NCBI GenBank assembly: GCA_902792085.1
Contig: CADAYE010000001.1
Coordinates: forward strand, 185,596 to 249,595
Length of the DNA stretch: 64,000 bases
Reading direction: 5' to 3'
Origin: an uncultured bacterium
GTDB lineage: Bacteria > Cyanobacteriota > Vampirovibrionia > Gastranaerophilales > Gastranaerophilaceae
Shown: in pieces, positions 25,261 to 33,430 of the stretch
How positions within the stretch are numbered: position 1 is the stretch's first letter
How the letters are laid out: each line of letters begins with the position of its first letter
Notes under the pieces: generated by a model
The model's database searches: none
What the model was told of the DNA's origin: nothing
The model's input: only the letters and a program-made list of their open reading frames with translations
Translations under genes and position numbers: made by a program

Positions 25261-25530
25261 ATGTTTGTAAAAGGAGTAAGTTGTTTAACAAAGAATTGTT
25301 TTAAAAATGGAAGGATTTTGAAAGGATTGCCTGAAATAAAACTCAATGAGAGTGTCTTAAAATCCTATGAAAAAGTACCAAAATCTTCTCAGGCAAATGC
25401 TACTGCTTTTGTTGAAATGGTAAACAAATCGCTTGAAAAAATGAACAAAAAACCTTCAATTATGGTACGTCTTAAGAGAGTTCCGTACGTATTAAAAAAT
25501 ATTGCACGAAAAATTTTAAATATTTAAGAA
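25261..25530 (+). CDS. lineage-specific basic protein of 89 residues
   Basis: I do not recognise a domain. The protein begins MFVKGVSCLTKNCFKNG, is rich in Lys and Val, and ends with VPYVLKNIARKILNI, an amphipathic basic helix. It has no signal peptide. The ATG at 25261 follows GAAAGGAG by 11 nt; an upstream in-frame GTG-type start lies inside the ATATG cassette and is unlikely. It is monocistronic, closed by a GGTGCGTAGTCTGACGCACC hairpin (25537-25556), and shares its leader with the genes at 12258 and 15825. Confidence 0.6.
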
Positions 25531-25568
25531 TTGTAGGGTGCGTAGTCTGACGCACCCTATTTCATGTT

Positions 25569-25604
25569 TCCCTCTCTTGGGGGAGGGAGTACGGGAGAGG
25601 GTTA
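25569..25604. repeat. REP-like palindrome
   Basis: CCCTCTCTTGGGGGAGGGAG and ACGGGAGAGGGTTAG are a degenerate copy of the REP-like family in the 515-nt gap before the phage-like operon. Confidence 0.45.
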
Positions 25605-25702
25605 GTCTTTTTATATTAAGAATTTAAACCCCACCTAACCTCCCCTACTTAGTTAATAGGTCTGGTTTTAACCTGACAAAATATGCTGTCCAAATAAAAT
25701 AA

Positions 25703-25721
25703 TATGTCATTGCATGACATA
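25703..25721. promoter_or_regulatory. operator-like palindrome
   Basis: TATGTCA (25703-25709) and TGACATA (25715-25721) form a perfect dyad with 5-nt spacing. It lies between the last short gene and the phage-like operon. No adjacent regulator gene is present, so a target is unknown. Confidence 0.3.
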
Positions 25722-25864
25722 CTACTGAAAAATAGTATATAATTACTAAATAATATTATCCGATTGGCTAATAGAATTTTCATCAAAATTTTATTATCGT
25801 TTATATATCAGAAAGGCGGAAGTTTTAAGGAGAAAAATATAAAAATAAAAAAGTGTATCTTAGT

Positions 25865-25930
25865 ATGAAAAAGACATATTTTATTCTATTTTTATTTTTT
25901 AATCCGGCATTTTCACTTTTAATATTTTAA
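25865..25930 (+). pseudogene. isolated signal-peptide-like ORF, 21 codons
   Basis: The frame MKKTYFILFLFFNPAFSLLIF looks like a lipid-exported signal peptide with no mature domain. An AAGGAG sits about 30 nt upstream, too far. It is probably a gene relic. An inverted repeat CCGGCATTTTC (25904-25914) / GAAAATGCCGG (26018-26028) brackets its end and the following 100 nt, suggesting an excision or a large stem. Confidence 0.25.
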
Positions 25931-26045
25931 AGGCACAACAAATGCATTAAACCAAAATATAAACTTCCTATAACTACATAAAGGTTTAATAAGCGTATAA
26001 GCATGCCTGAAAAAATAGAAAATGCCGGTTTCTTCTTTCTAATTA

Positions 26046-28325
26046 TTAGTTAGAGAACATTGAAAAGATTTTTTCTATAGATTTTGAAATGATATTCTGC
26101 ACTGAATTTATTTCAGTATTAAGTTCAGTTATTTCAGCATCCAATTTCTTGGTTTTAATATCAATTTGGTCTTCTTTAAATGTTATTTGCGATTTCTTAG
26201 TTTGGAAATCTGCTTCGGCTCTTGCTATGGCATCTTGATCCTGAACTTCTTCCATATAACCGATTTCGTTATATCTCATCTGATAGAAATAACCGTCATT
26301 ATTCAATGCCATAATTTGATATCTTCCGTCTTTAACCGCACTTTCGAGATATTTACTATCCTGAACCATATCATCATATCGCCATCCGTGTTCACAGATG
26401 TTGTTATACAATTCGTTAAAGAAATCTGCTATTTTTTCATCATTAGTAATACCTTCAATAGTATTGGTAACATATACATAACCGTTATCATCTGTAACAA
26501 AATTTGTTTTACCATCGGTATTACCTTTTCCGACAGTATATCCGGAATCTGTGCCCCTTAAATAATTATCAAAATAAGTAAGAAAAGCAGACACCATATT
26601 TGAGAGATTTACGGCAGCATAATCACCATCTTCATTTGAACCTATACGATTAAAATTATTACAATTTGTATAAGCAGAATTATTTAGCAATGATTTATCA
26701 TTTTTTTCTCCGCCATTTCTTATTGCGTTTCCTGGTTTTAAAAATTGTTTTTGGACGGCTGCCAATGCCATTTTCAATGCAGAATCGGATTCAGGATCCA
26801 CATTTAAACCTCTGCCAATGTGACCATAACCGAATACAGATGCAATATATTCCATCAAATAACCTGCGGACTCTGAAACACTATTTATTGATGAGTCACC
26901 TTTTGCCATCAAAACAATATTCCGGCTTAATAAATCAGATATTGTCAATGATTTTAATTCTGCTTCATTACTACATACAACATCATTAATAGCAACTGTC
27001 AGTTTTTCAATCGTTTTATTACCGTTACTTGATGTGTATTCCCCGCTCGCTATTTCTTGGGTAGATGTTTGAAAAATATCACTAAATTTGGCTGTATAAT
27101 TTGCGTTAGAAGCTGATGCGCTGCCATCCCAAGCGATTCCGTTTGCAGATTTTGCGTTACTTACTTTTGTCTGTTCATAAACTGCCCAATATAACGGACA
27201 TTTATATAAATTTTCATTATCATTATTTAAAACCCCATTTGTATCATAACCTTTTTTTAACTTTTCTAATTCATTAACAAACTGTATTCTTTGTGATTCA
27301 TTTTGACTTAATTCAATTTGAGCCTCAAGATGTGCGAATCTCCCCATTATCAAAAATGCTTCTACATCTATTGCTTCATTTCCAGGTGATGTTTCGGCAT
27401 TCGTAGCACTATAACCAAAATTTTTTATTTGGGTAATTTTTTGTTCATTACTAATACTTAAAGCACTAATTATTTTCCACTGGTCAATTACTTTTTGCGC
27501 CTGTTTCTCAGCTTCAACAACATAGTTATTAACTGTTAATGAATCTATCTGGACGCCAATATTATTATTTATATAATTTAATTTTGCGCTTGCTACATTA
27601 TCTCGGTAACCTTGCATTACATCAGCCATTTGAGCATCAGTCATACCTTCATTTATACCAAGTCCTAAAAGCCCTCGCTCAATCTGAAGCCAATCTAATG
27701 CCCTGCCGCCAATAGTACTGTCGTTCATCAAATCAACCAAATTGGTAGCATCAGCAACCCCCTTATTTTTAGGTGCTGCACCCATGCCTGCAGCATAATG
27801 CCATGATACATCACCGGATGCAGTAGCAGCACCGGTTAATATATTATAAGTTGTTTCGGTAATAATGTTATTATTTGTCTCGCCAATTGCTCTTGGCACT
27901 TGAGGGGTAGCCCCTGATATATTTGCAAGAGCAGCAAGGAATTTATCTCTGCCTTCTTTAGTCGGAGTAGAACCTCCCATTGATATACCTGCATATTCAG
28001 CGGCATCAGCATATTTTGAATTTAAGATTATTGCACCTGTTCTTGTTGAAACCATGTAAGGATTGTAATCGTTTGCGGCAGAAGGCATCATAAGCAAACT
28101 GTAAGACAATCCGAAATCTGTCGGATTTCCGAAACTATCGCAAACGGCACCATTATGCCATACCAACTTGGTTGAATTTAAGGCATTTGCATATTCCTGA
28201 GAAATATCGGTCATTTGGTTCGTTAATTCCAGCCTTTGCTGAGCCAACTCAGTTGATTTGAATTCACAATTGGCTTTTCTTAACGTAATGCCGAGGAATC
28301 TTGCTTGTGATGCGGCTAATCCCAT
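26046..28325 (-). CDS. large orphan protein, 759 residues, helical ends
   Basis: I do not recognise a domain. The N-terminus (MGLAASQARFLGITLRK, then STELAQQRLELTNQMTDI) and C-terminus (ITFKEDQIDIKTKKLDAEI, VQNIISKSIEKIFSMF) are long amphipathic helices, while the middle is Asn/Ser/Gly-rich. That layout recalls axial filament proteins (flagellin, hook-associated), whose two ends pack together, but there is no sequence match I can name. No signal peptide is present. A ribosome site GAAAGGA precedes the ATG. It is the last gene of an apparent operon with the 76-residue membrane protein and TerL. Confidence 0.7.
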   Translation of the reverse strand: MGLAASQARFLGITLRKANCEFKSTELAQQRLELTNQMTDISQEYANALNSTKLVWHNGAVCDSFGNPTDFGLSYSLLMMPSAANDYNPYMVSTRTGAIILNSKYADAAEYAGISMGGSTPTKEGRDKFLAALANISGATPQVPRAIGETNNNIITETTYNILTGAATASGDVSWHYAAGMGAAPKNKGVADATNLVDLMNDSTIGGRALDWLQIERGLLGLGINEGMTDAQMADVMQGYRDNVASAKLNYINNNIGVQIDSLTVNNYVVEAEKQAQKVIDQWKIISALSISNEQKITQIKNFGYSATNAETSPGNEAIDVEAFLIMGRFAHLEAQIELSQNESQRIQFVNELEKLKKGYDTNGVLNNDNENLYKCPLYWAVYEQTKVSNAKSANGIAWDGSASASNANYTAKFSDIFQTSTQEIASGEYTSSNGNKTIEKLTVAINDVVCSNEAELKSLTISDLLSRNIVLMAKGDSSINSVSESAGYLMEYIASVFGYGHIGRGLNVDPESDSALKMALAAVQKQFLKPGNAIRNGGEKNDKSLLNNSAYTNCNNFNRIGSNEDGDYAAVNLSNMVSAFLTYFDNYLRGTDSGYTVGKGNTDGKTNFVTDDNGYVYVTNTIEGITNDEKIADFFNELYNNICEHGWRYDDMVQDSKYLESAVKDGRYQIMALNNDGYFYQMRYNEIGYMEEVQDQDAIARAEADFQTKKSQITFKEDQIDIKTKKLDAEITELNTEINSVQNIISKSIEKIFSMFSN

Positions 28326-28440
28326 TTTTTTCGTGAAATCCTTTCGATTATAGTAATCCTTTACTTACCCATGTTTACGGCATTTTTATTTAAAAACTTG
28401 ATACATGATTAAATTCAACGTAACAAAAGTTTACATATAA

Positions 28441-28671
28441 TTATTTTGAAATTATTAAGCAATCATAAATTTTATCAATTTTTTCTTTAATCTCACTAAA
28501 CTGGGATTTTAAGTCTTCGTAACTGTTCAGGGTAACAAAACGGGCTTCAACTTCCTGCAAAATCTGCCTGTGTTTGCGTTCCAATTCTTCGGGAGTTACA
28601 ACAATTCTTTGCTGAATAAGAAAAATCACGACTGCGACTATTACAGGGGAATAATAAATTAATGTATCCAT
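28441..28671 (-). CDS. small membrane protein with coiled coil, 76 residues
   Basis: The protein has one N-terminal transmembrane segment (YYSPVIVAVVIFLIQ, about 6-20) and a charged coiled-coil remainder (EELERKHRQILQEVEARFV, FSEIKEKIDKIYD). It resembles small membrane proteins found next to phage packaging or lysis genes, without a firm family. AAAAGGAG precedes the ATG. It follows the terminase gene by 12 nt. Confidence 0.6.
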   Translation of the reverse strand: MDTLIYYSPVIVAVVIFLIQQRIVVTPEELERKHRQILQEVEARFVTLNSYEDLKSQFSEIKEKIDKIYDCLIISK

Positions 28672-28683
28672 AATTTTCTCCTT

Positions 28684-29973
28684 TTATAAAACTATCGGCC
28701 AATAAAAATCTACAAGATAACTTGCTGCATCAAACGGATGGGATAAAAATTTTAGTTCTTTAGACTGCTTTATTTGTCTGTAATTTGGGACATCTATTTT
28801 TGATGTACCTTCAATATATTTAAGATTTCTTATATTATACAAAAGTTTTTCGCATTTAGGACTGACATACAAACCTATATCTCCGTTTGCATTGTGAACT
28901 TTTGCGTTAAATGCCGCAACTCTGTTTTTTATAGGCGGATTAAAGGCTTTTATTTTAATATCAACATCATATCCAAATGATAACAATTTTTTCTTTATGA
29001 TGACATAATTTGTGTATTCGCTTGTGCAACTCCTGTTATCACCGGAGGCATCTCCGTTTATAATTATTTTGCCCTTATGTTCCGGATATCTGCGGTGAAA
29101 TTCTTCACATGCCTTTGCAGTTGTCGTATTTTCAAGCACAATTTCATCAAAATAAAAAACTTTATCTTCTGTTCTGTATGCCAAAACCCACGCCATAGGG
29201 TCAACATTAAAATCACAACTTATATGAACATCAAAATCATCATGATATGCAATATCTTTTATGTTTTCATCCGTAAAATCTTTTACAACAAGATTATCAT
29301 CATAACTTCCCGTTTGACCGAGAACAAAAGTATTATAATATTTTTCATCATAAAGTTGTTTTAACTCTTCACAAAACCCTTTAGGCAGATAAATATTTTG
29401 AGTTGTCGGAGCGCAAATTAGCCTGTAATTAGGATTCGGATTTACAAAAAAGGTTTTATAAATCCAGCCCTGCACAATTTCAGGATTCGTATGCCCAAAA
29501 ATTCTGTATTGAAAATTTTTCCAATTTTTATATGGCTTTTGTCTTAATCTTGCCAATAACATTTTGAATGTTTCGTAAGGGGTATCTGACATTTCTTCAA
29601 TCTCAACAAACCCGACATTTAAAGATTTCAGCCTGTTTGGTTCGTCAAAATGTCTGAAAATAATTTCGGAACCGTTATAAAAAGAAAGTTTCTGCTCTGT
29701 TGATGACCATTTAAAATCTTTTCCTTCAACAAATCCCATAGCCTCAAGATGCTCAAAATATGTTTGCAAAGTCGTATCTCTAACAAGCGTATAAGTTTGC
29801 GCCCCAACTAACCCTCTTATCTTTGGATATTTTAAAGCAAGTAAAATTCCCAAAAGTGCGCCGGCAAAAGTCTTACCCGAGCCATATCCGCCCTGATAAA
29901 CCGCAACATCAAGGGTATAATCGTGAGGAATTTCCAAAAATTCCCGTTGGGCATCCAACAGTTTATATTTCAT
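28684..29973 (-). CDS. phage terminase large subunit (TerL)-like protein
   Basis: The 429-residue protein has the packaging motor ATPase with Walker A GGYGSGKTFAG (about 28-38), Walker B region VGFVEIEEMSDTPYE (about 125) and coupling-type residues, followed by an RNase-H-like nuclease domain with HISCDFNVDPMAWV and later IINGDASGDNRS and FDAASYLVDFY as acidic metal ligands. Length is normal for TerL. No small terminase, portal, protease or capsid gene is in the window. AGAGGTG precedes the ATG. It may be a prophage remnant or a domesticated gene; its intact motifs argue for function. Confidence 0.82.
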   Translation of the reverse strand: MKYKLLDAQREFLEIPHDYTLDVAVYQGGYGSGKTFAGALLGILLALKYPKIRGLVGAQTYTLVRDTTLQTYFEHLEAMGFVEGKDFKWSSTEQKLSFYNGSEIIFRHFDEPNRLKSLNVGFVEIEEMSDTPYETFKMLLARLRQKPYKNWKNFQYRIFGHTNPEIVQGWIYKTFFVNPNPNYRLICAPTTQNIYLPKGFCEELKQLYDEKYYNTFVLGQTGSYDDNLVVKDFTDENIKDIAYHDDFDVHISCDFNVDPMAWVLAYRTEDKVFYFDEIVLENTTTAKACEEFHRRYPEHKGKIIINGDASGDNRSCTSEYTNYVIIKKKLLSFGYDVDIKIKAFNPPIKNRVAAFNAKVHNANGDIGLYVSPKCEKLLYNIRNLKYIEGTSKIDVPNYRQIKQSKELKFLSHPFDAASYLVDFYWPIVL

Positions 29974-30074
29974 AAATCACCTCTTAAAAGAAACACGAGT
30001 AAATGTATAAAAAAATTATACGATTTTAGAGATGATTTGAAAATTCCTCTTTTCAGTCACTACCATTTGTAGGC

Positions 30075-30112
30075 AAAAAGACAGGGTAAAACAATTAAAA
30101 CCCTGCCTTTTA
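30075..30112 (-). terminator. terminator of alaS
   Basis: Read on the minus strand, AAAGGCAGGGT and ACCCTGTCTTT form an 11-bp stem (one G-U) closed by an AT loop, followed by TTTTT. Confidence 0.75.
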
Positions 30113-30129
30113 ACCTCATTGATTTATCA

Positions 30130-32739
30130 TTATTTTGCTTTAATATCGCTTTCAACTTTAGCGAGAATTTCATCTAATTTTGACGGGTCTTTTACACCGC
30201 CCTGTGCAAAAGACGGTCTGCCTCCGCCGTTTGCTCCCGTTGCTCTTGCAATTTCACCGACAATAGCACCTGCATTGATTCCTTTGGCAATAAAACTGTC
30301 AGATACTTTTGCAGCAACCATTTTTTCACCCGCAAGGACTACAATATTATCTTTACCTAATTTGCGTGATAACAATTCAAGACCAATCTTAATTCCTACG
30401 GATGTAAGATTAGAAACTTTGGAAATGAATAATTTACCGCCATTAATATCTTGTGCTTTGTCAACAAATGCAGCAAATTTTGACTTCGCATTTTCTTCCT
30501 GAAGTTTTTCAACTTCTTTCTGCAAAGATTTATTTTCTTCCTGAATTTTGTCAATTCTGTCGATAACTTCATCATAATGCGCTTTGAAACGATTTGAAAG
30601 ACTGTCTGTAACTTCAACCTTTGCATTTACATAGTTAAGAGCAGATTTTGATACAACAACTTCAATTCTTCTTGTACCTGCGGCAATAGCACCTTCAGAA
30701 ACTATTTTAACAAATCTCAAGTCCTTGAGTTCTCTTGCATGAGTACCTGCGCAAAATTCCTTTGAAATTGACTGCCCGTCTTTTTCAATGCTGACAACAC
30801 GAACGGTATCGCCGTATTTTTCTCCAAACAATGCCGTTGCACCTGTCAGTTCGGCTTCTTTTATACCCATAACTTTGGTATTAATCGTGTAACCTTCGCC
30901 AATCCATTTGTTCATAAGATTTTCGGTCTTTTTGATTTCGTCTGGTGTCATTGCCCTTGAAAAAGTAAAGTCAAATCTCATTCTCTCATTATCCACATAA
31001 GAACCCGCCTGTTTTACTTCATCTCCGACAACCTTGATCAACGCAGCCTGCAATAAGTGTGCAGATGTATGGTGAACTCTGATTTCTTCACGCTTTTCTA
31101 CATCAATTTTTGCACTGACCTTTGCACCGATTTCAACTTCACCATTGAGTATTGAACATCTGTGAACATACAAATCATTAACTTTGAATGTAGTCAAAAC
31201 TTCCGCTTTGAATGTGTCATTCTCAATATAACCGCAATCACCAATCTGACCGCCACATTCCGCATAGAAAGGAGTTTTGTCTAATACGATATCAACATAT
31301 CCTTCACCCTCAATCTGAGCAAGGATTTTAGCATCATCACATTCATTCTCGCTGTAACCGATAAAGTTTGTTGAACCGACTTCTTTTTCTACCTGTGCAT
31401 ATTTAATGTCGCCTGTAACGGAAATCTTTGCGGTTGCGGCTTTTGCTCTGTCTTTTTGTTCCTGCATCGCAACTTTATAACTGTCTTCATCAACATTTAA
31501 ACCGTTTTCCTGCGCAATTTCTTTGGTTAATTCAAGTGGAAAACCGAATGTATCATATAGTTTGAATGCGCTTTCGCCATCAATATCTTTTTTACTTTCA
31601 ATAAATTCTTCCAGCAATTTATAGCCTCTGTCAAGAGTTTTATTGAATCTTTCTTCTTCAGCTTTAATCGTATCAATAATTTTTTGTTTATTTTTAACAA
31701 GTTCAGGGTACGCTTCACCGTACATTTCAACAACAACATCAACAAGTTTATACAAAAACGGCAGTTCCATACCCAAAATTTTGCCATGTCTTAATGCGCG
31801 TCTTAAAATCATTCTCAATACATAGCTTCTGCCTTCATTTCCCGGAATCACACCGTCAGAAATAAGGAAAGTTACACATCTTGCGTGATCTGTAATAATT
31901 CTCAATGAAACATCGGTTTTTTCCGACTGCTTATAAGGAACACCGCACATTGAAGAAACTTTGTCTAAAATCGGTTTTAATAAATCTGTTTCAAATGTAG
32001 ATGCAACCCCCTGGCAAACCATTGTAATACGCTCTAAACCCATACCGGTATCAACATTTTTTTTGCCCAAAGGCGACTGATTGCCTTCTTCATCCTGATA
32101 AAGTTCTGTAAATACCAAATTCCAAATTTCAACCCATCTGTCACATTCACAGGTATCAATACCGCAATTCGGGTGCCCACAGGAGTATTCTTCACCCAAG
32201 TCATAATGAATTTCTGAACAAGGTCCGCAAGAACCCGATGCCCCCGGAGGACCCCAGAAATTGTCTTTTTTGCCTTTGCGTTTAATTCTTTCTGCCGGAA
32301 CACCGACACTGCGCCAAATATCAAACGCCTCATCATCGGTTTCAAAAATAGTTATCCAAAGTCTGTCTTTGTCTAATTTCAAAACTTCAGTTACAAATTC
32401 CCACGCCCAAGGAATAATTTCTTTTTTATAATAATCGCCAAAAGAAAAATTCCCGAGCATTTCAAAGAAAGTATGATGACGTGGAGTTCTTCCGACATTT
32501 TCAATATCGGAATCTTTTCCGCCTGCTCTTGCGCATTTTTGGCATGAAGTTGCTCTTGCCGGTTCATAAGGACAAGGCTGAATTTCCAAAAATATCGGCA
32601 AAAACTGCAACATACCTGCCGTTGTCAAAAGTACAGTCGGATTATCAGGTACAAGACTTGAGCTTTCGACAACAGTATGCTGATGTTTTTCTTTAAAAAA
32701 GTCTAAATATAATTTTCTTATCTCATTTCCTTTTAGCAT
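30130..32739 (-). CDS. alaS: alanyl-tRNA synthetase
   Basis: The roughly 870-residue class II synthetase charges and proofreads tRNA-Ala. It has the catalytic domain (FFKEKHQHTVVESSSLVPDN, RHHTFFEMLGNFSFGDYY), the editing domain zinc site HHTSAHLL and CAGTHARELKDL, a coiled coil, and the DHHA1 domain with GANGGGRPSFAQGG at the end. Residues MLKGNEIRKLYLDFF mark the natural start, at 32739; an upstream in-frame start at 32757 is possible. It ends with a terminator. Confidence 0.95.
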   Translation of the reverse strand: MLKGNEIRKLYLDFFKEKHQHTVVESSSLVPDNPTVLLTTAGMLQFLPIFLEIQPCPYEPARATSCQKCARAGGKDSDIENVGRTPRHHTFFEMLGNFSFGDYYKKEIIPWAWEFVTEVLKLDKDRLWITIFETDDEAFDIWRSVGVPAERIKRKGKKDNFWGPPGASGSCGPCSEIHYDLGEEYSCGHPNCGIDTCECDRWVEIWNLVFTELYQDEEGNQSPLGKKNVDTGMGLERITMVCQGVASTFETDLLKPILDKVSSMCGVPYKQSEKTDVSLRIITDHARCVTFLISDGVIPGNEGRSYVLRMILRRALRHGKILGMELPFLYKLVDVVVEMYGEAYPELVKNKQKIIDTIKAEEERFNKTLDRGYKLLEEFIESKKDIDGESAFKLYDTFGFPLELTKEIAQENGLNVDEDSYKVAMQEQKDRAKAATAKISVTGDIKYAQVEKEVGSTNFIGYSENECDDAKILAQIEGEGYVDIVLDKTPFYAECGGQIGDCGYIENDTFKAEVLTTFKVNDLYVHRCSILNGEVEIGAKVSAKIDVEKREEIRVHHTSAHLLQAALIKVVGDEVKQAGSYVDNERMRFDFTFSRAMTPDEIKKTENLMNKWIGEGYTINTKVMGIKEAELTGATALFGEKYGDTVRVVSIEKDGQSISKEFCAGTHARELKDLRFVKIVSEGAIAAGTRRIEVVVSKSALNYVNAKVEVTDSLSNRFKAHYDEVIDRIDKIQEENKSLQKEVEKLQEENAKSKFAAFVDKAQDINGGKLFISKVSNLTSVGIKIGLELLSRKLGKDNIVVLAGEKMVAAKVSDSFIAKGINAGAIVGEIARATGANGGGRPSFAQGGVKDPSKLDEILAKVESDIKAK

Positions 32740-32761
32740 TTCTCTTTTCCTTTGCAATTTT

Positions 32762-32799
32762 CTCCCTCGCCCTTTGGGAGAGGGTTGGGGTGAGGGTTA
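32762..32799. repeat. REP-like palindrome upstream of alaS
   Basis: CTCCCTCGCCCTTTGGGAGAG and GGTTGGGGTGAGGGTTAA form a canonical copy. The remainder of 32800-33060 is AT-rich with no gene. Confidence 0.65.
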
Positions 32800-33060
32800 A
32801 ATCCTCTAATAATATCTTTCTTACATCATACCCCAAACATAGATATTAATACATACTAAAAGAATACAAAACTGATTTTCAAATTTCGTATAAAACACGG
32901 GAATTTTCATTATAACCTCATCATTTATGGTTTTAGACCTTAAAATTTATTTAGAAAATAGATTTTTTGGTAGCATTTAGTATAAAGTTAAAGTTATTTT
33001 TGTGTAACTTTATATATAGTTACTTTTTAAATTTGTTACATAAATTTATCTTTTTTAGGG

Positions 33061-33089
33061 TTGAAATGACATGAGAGGTAGTTTATAAT
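33061..33089 (+). promoter_or_regulatory. promoter of a putative small RNA
   Basis: TTGAAA (33061-33066) and TATAAT (33084-33089) are exactly 17 nt apart, with no ORF downstream before a terminator 45 nt later. Confidence 0.6.
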
Positions 33090-33095
33090 ATTAAT

Positions 33096-33167
33096 AGCAG
33101 TTAAAAATACTGTATTTTTGTTCATTTTAGAATGGAAAGGGCCGACGAGGCCCTTTCTATTTTTTTA
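33096..33167 (+). ncRNA. putative small RNA of about 70 nt
   Basis: A strong promoter just upstream and an intrinsic terminator (GAAAGGGCC 33135-33143, loop GACGA, GGCCCTTTC 33149-33157, then T-run) delimit a transcript of about 70 nt. Its 5' part holds an AAAAATA-CTG-TATTTTT hairpin (about 33105-33121). No ribosome site or meaningful ORF is present. The family is not one I recognise; it could act in trans or be a transcription attenuator remnant. Confidence 0.5.
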
Positions 33168-33225
33168 TAATTATTAAATATTTGGTAACTATATAGGAGT
33201 TACCACAAAAATAGGTTAAAATCAG

Positions 33226-33260
33226 CACCCACCCCAACCCTCCCTCGTGAGGGAGGGAGA
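33226..33260. repeat. REP-like palindrome
   Basis: CACCCCAACCCTCCCTCGTGAGGGAGGGAG is a compact member of the family; only its boundaries are given here (33232-33260). Confidence 0.55.
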
Positions 33261-33357
33261 AATTTCAAATTGAACAGAATGTGGTAAATAATATATAATT
33301 GCCAAATATTTATATTGAGTTGTAAATCAACCTGAGTGAATTTGCAACTTATATTTT

Positions 33358-33386
33358 TTGACACTCAATTTCTTTTCTGTTATAAT
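33358..33386 (+). promoter_or_regulatory. consensus promoter for the substrate-binding/TolC fusion gene
   Basis: TTGACA (33358-33363) and TATAAT (33381-33386), both perfect, are 17 nt apart. The start site would be about 38 nt before the ATG, leaving room for the AAGGAG site. It predicts strong constitutive expression. Confidence 0.75.
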
Positions 33387-33430
33387 TTACATTATTATTT
33401 TAAAAATTAGTTTATAAGGAGTTTGGGGAT

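Noticed and set aside
26046..28325. Flagellin or hook protein identity for the 759-residue protein
   Set aside because: Only the general layout of helical ends matches; no flagellin signature and no flagellar genes are near.
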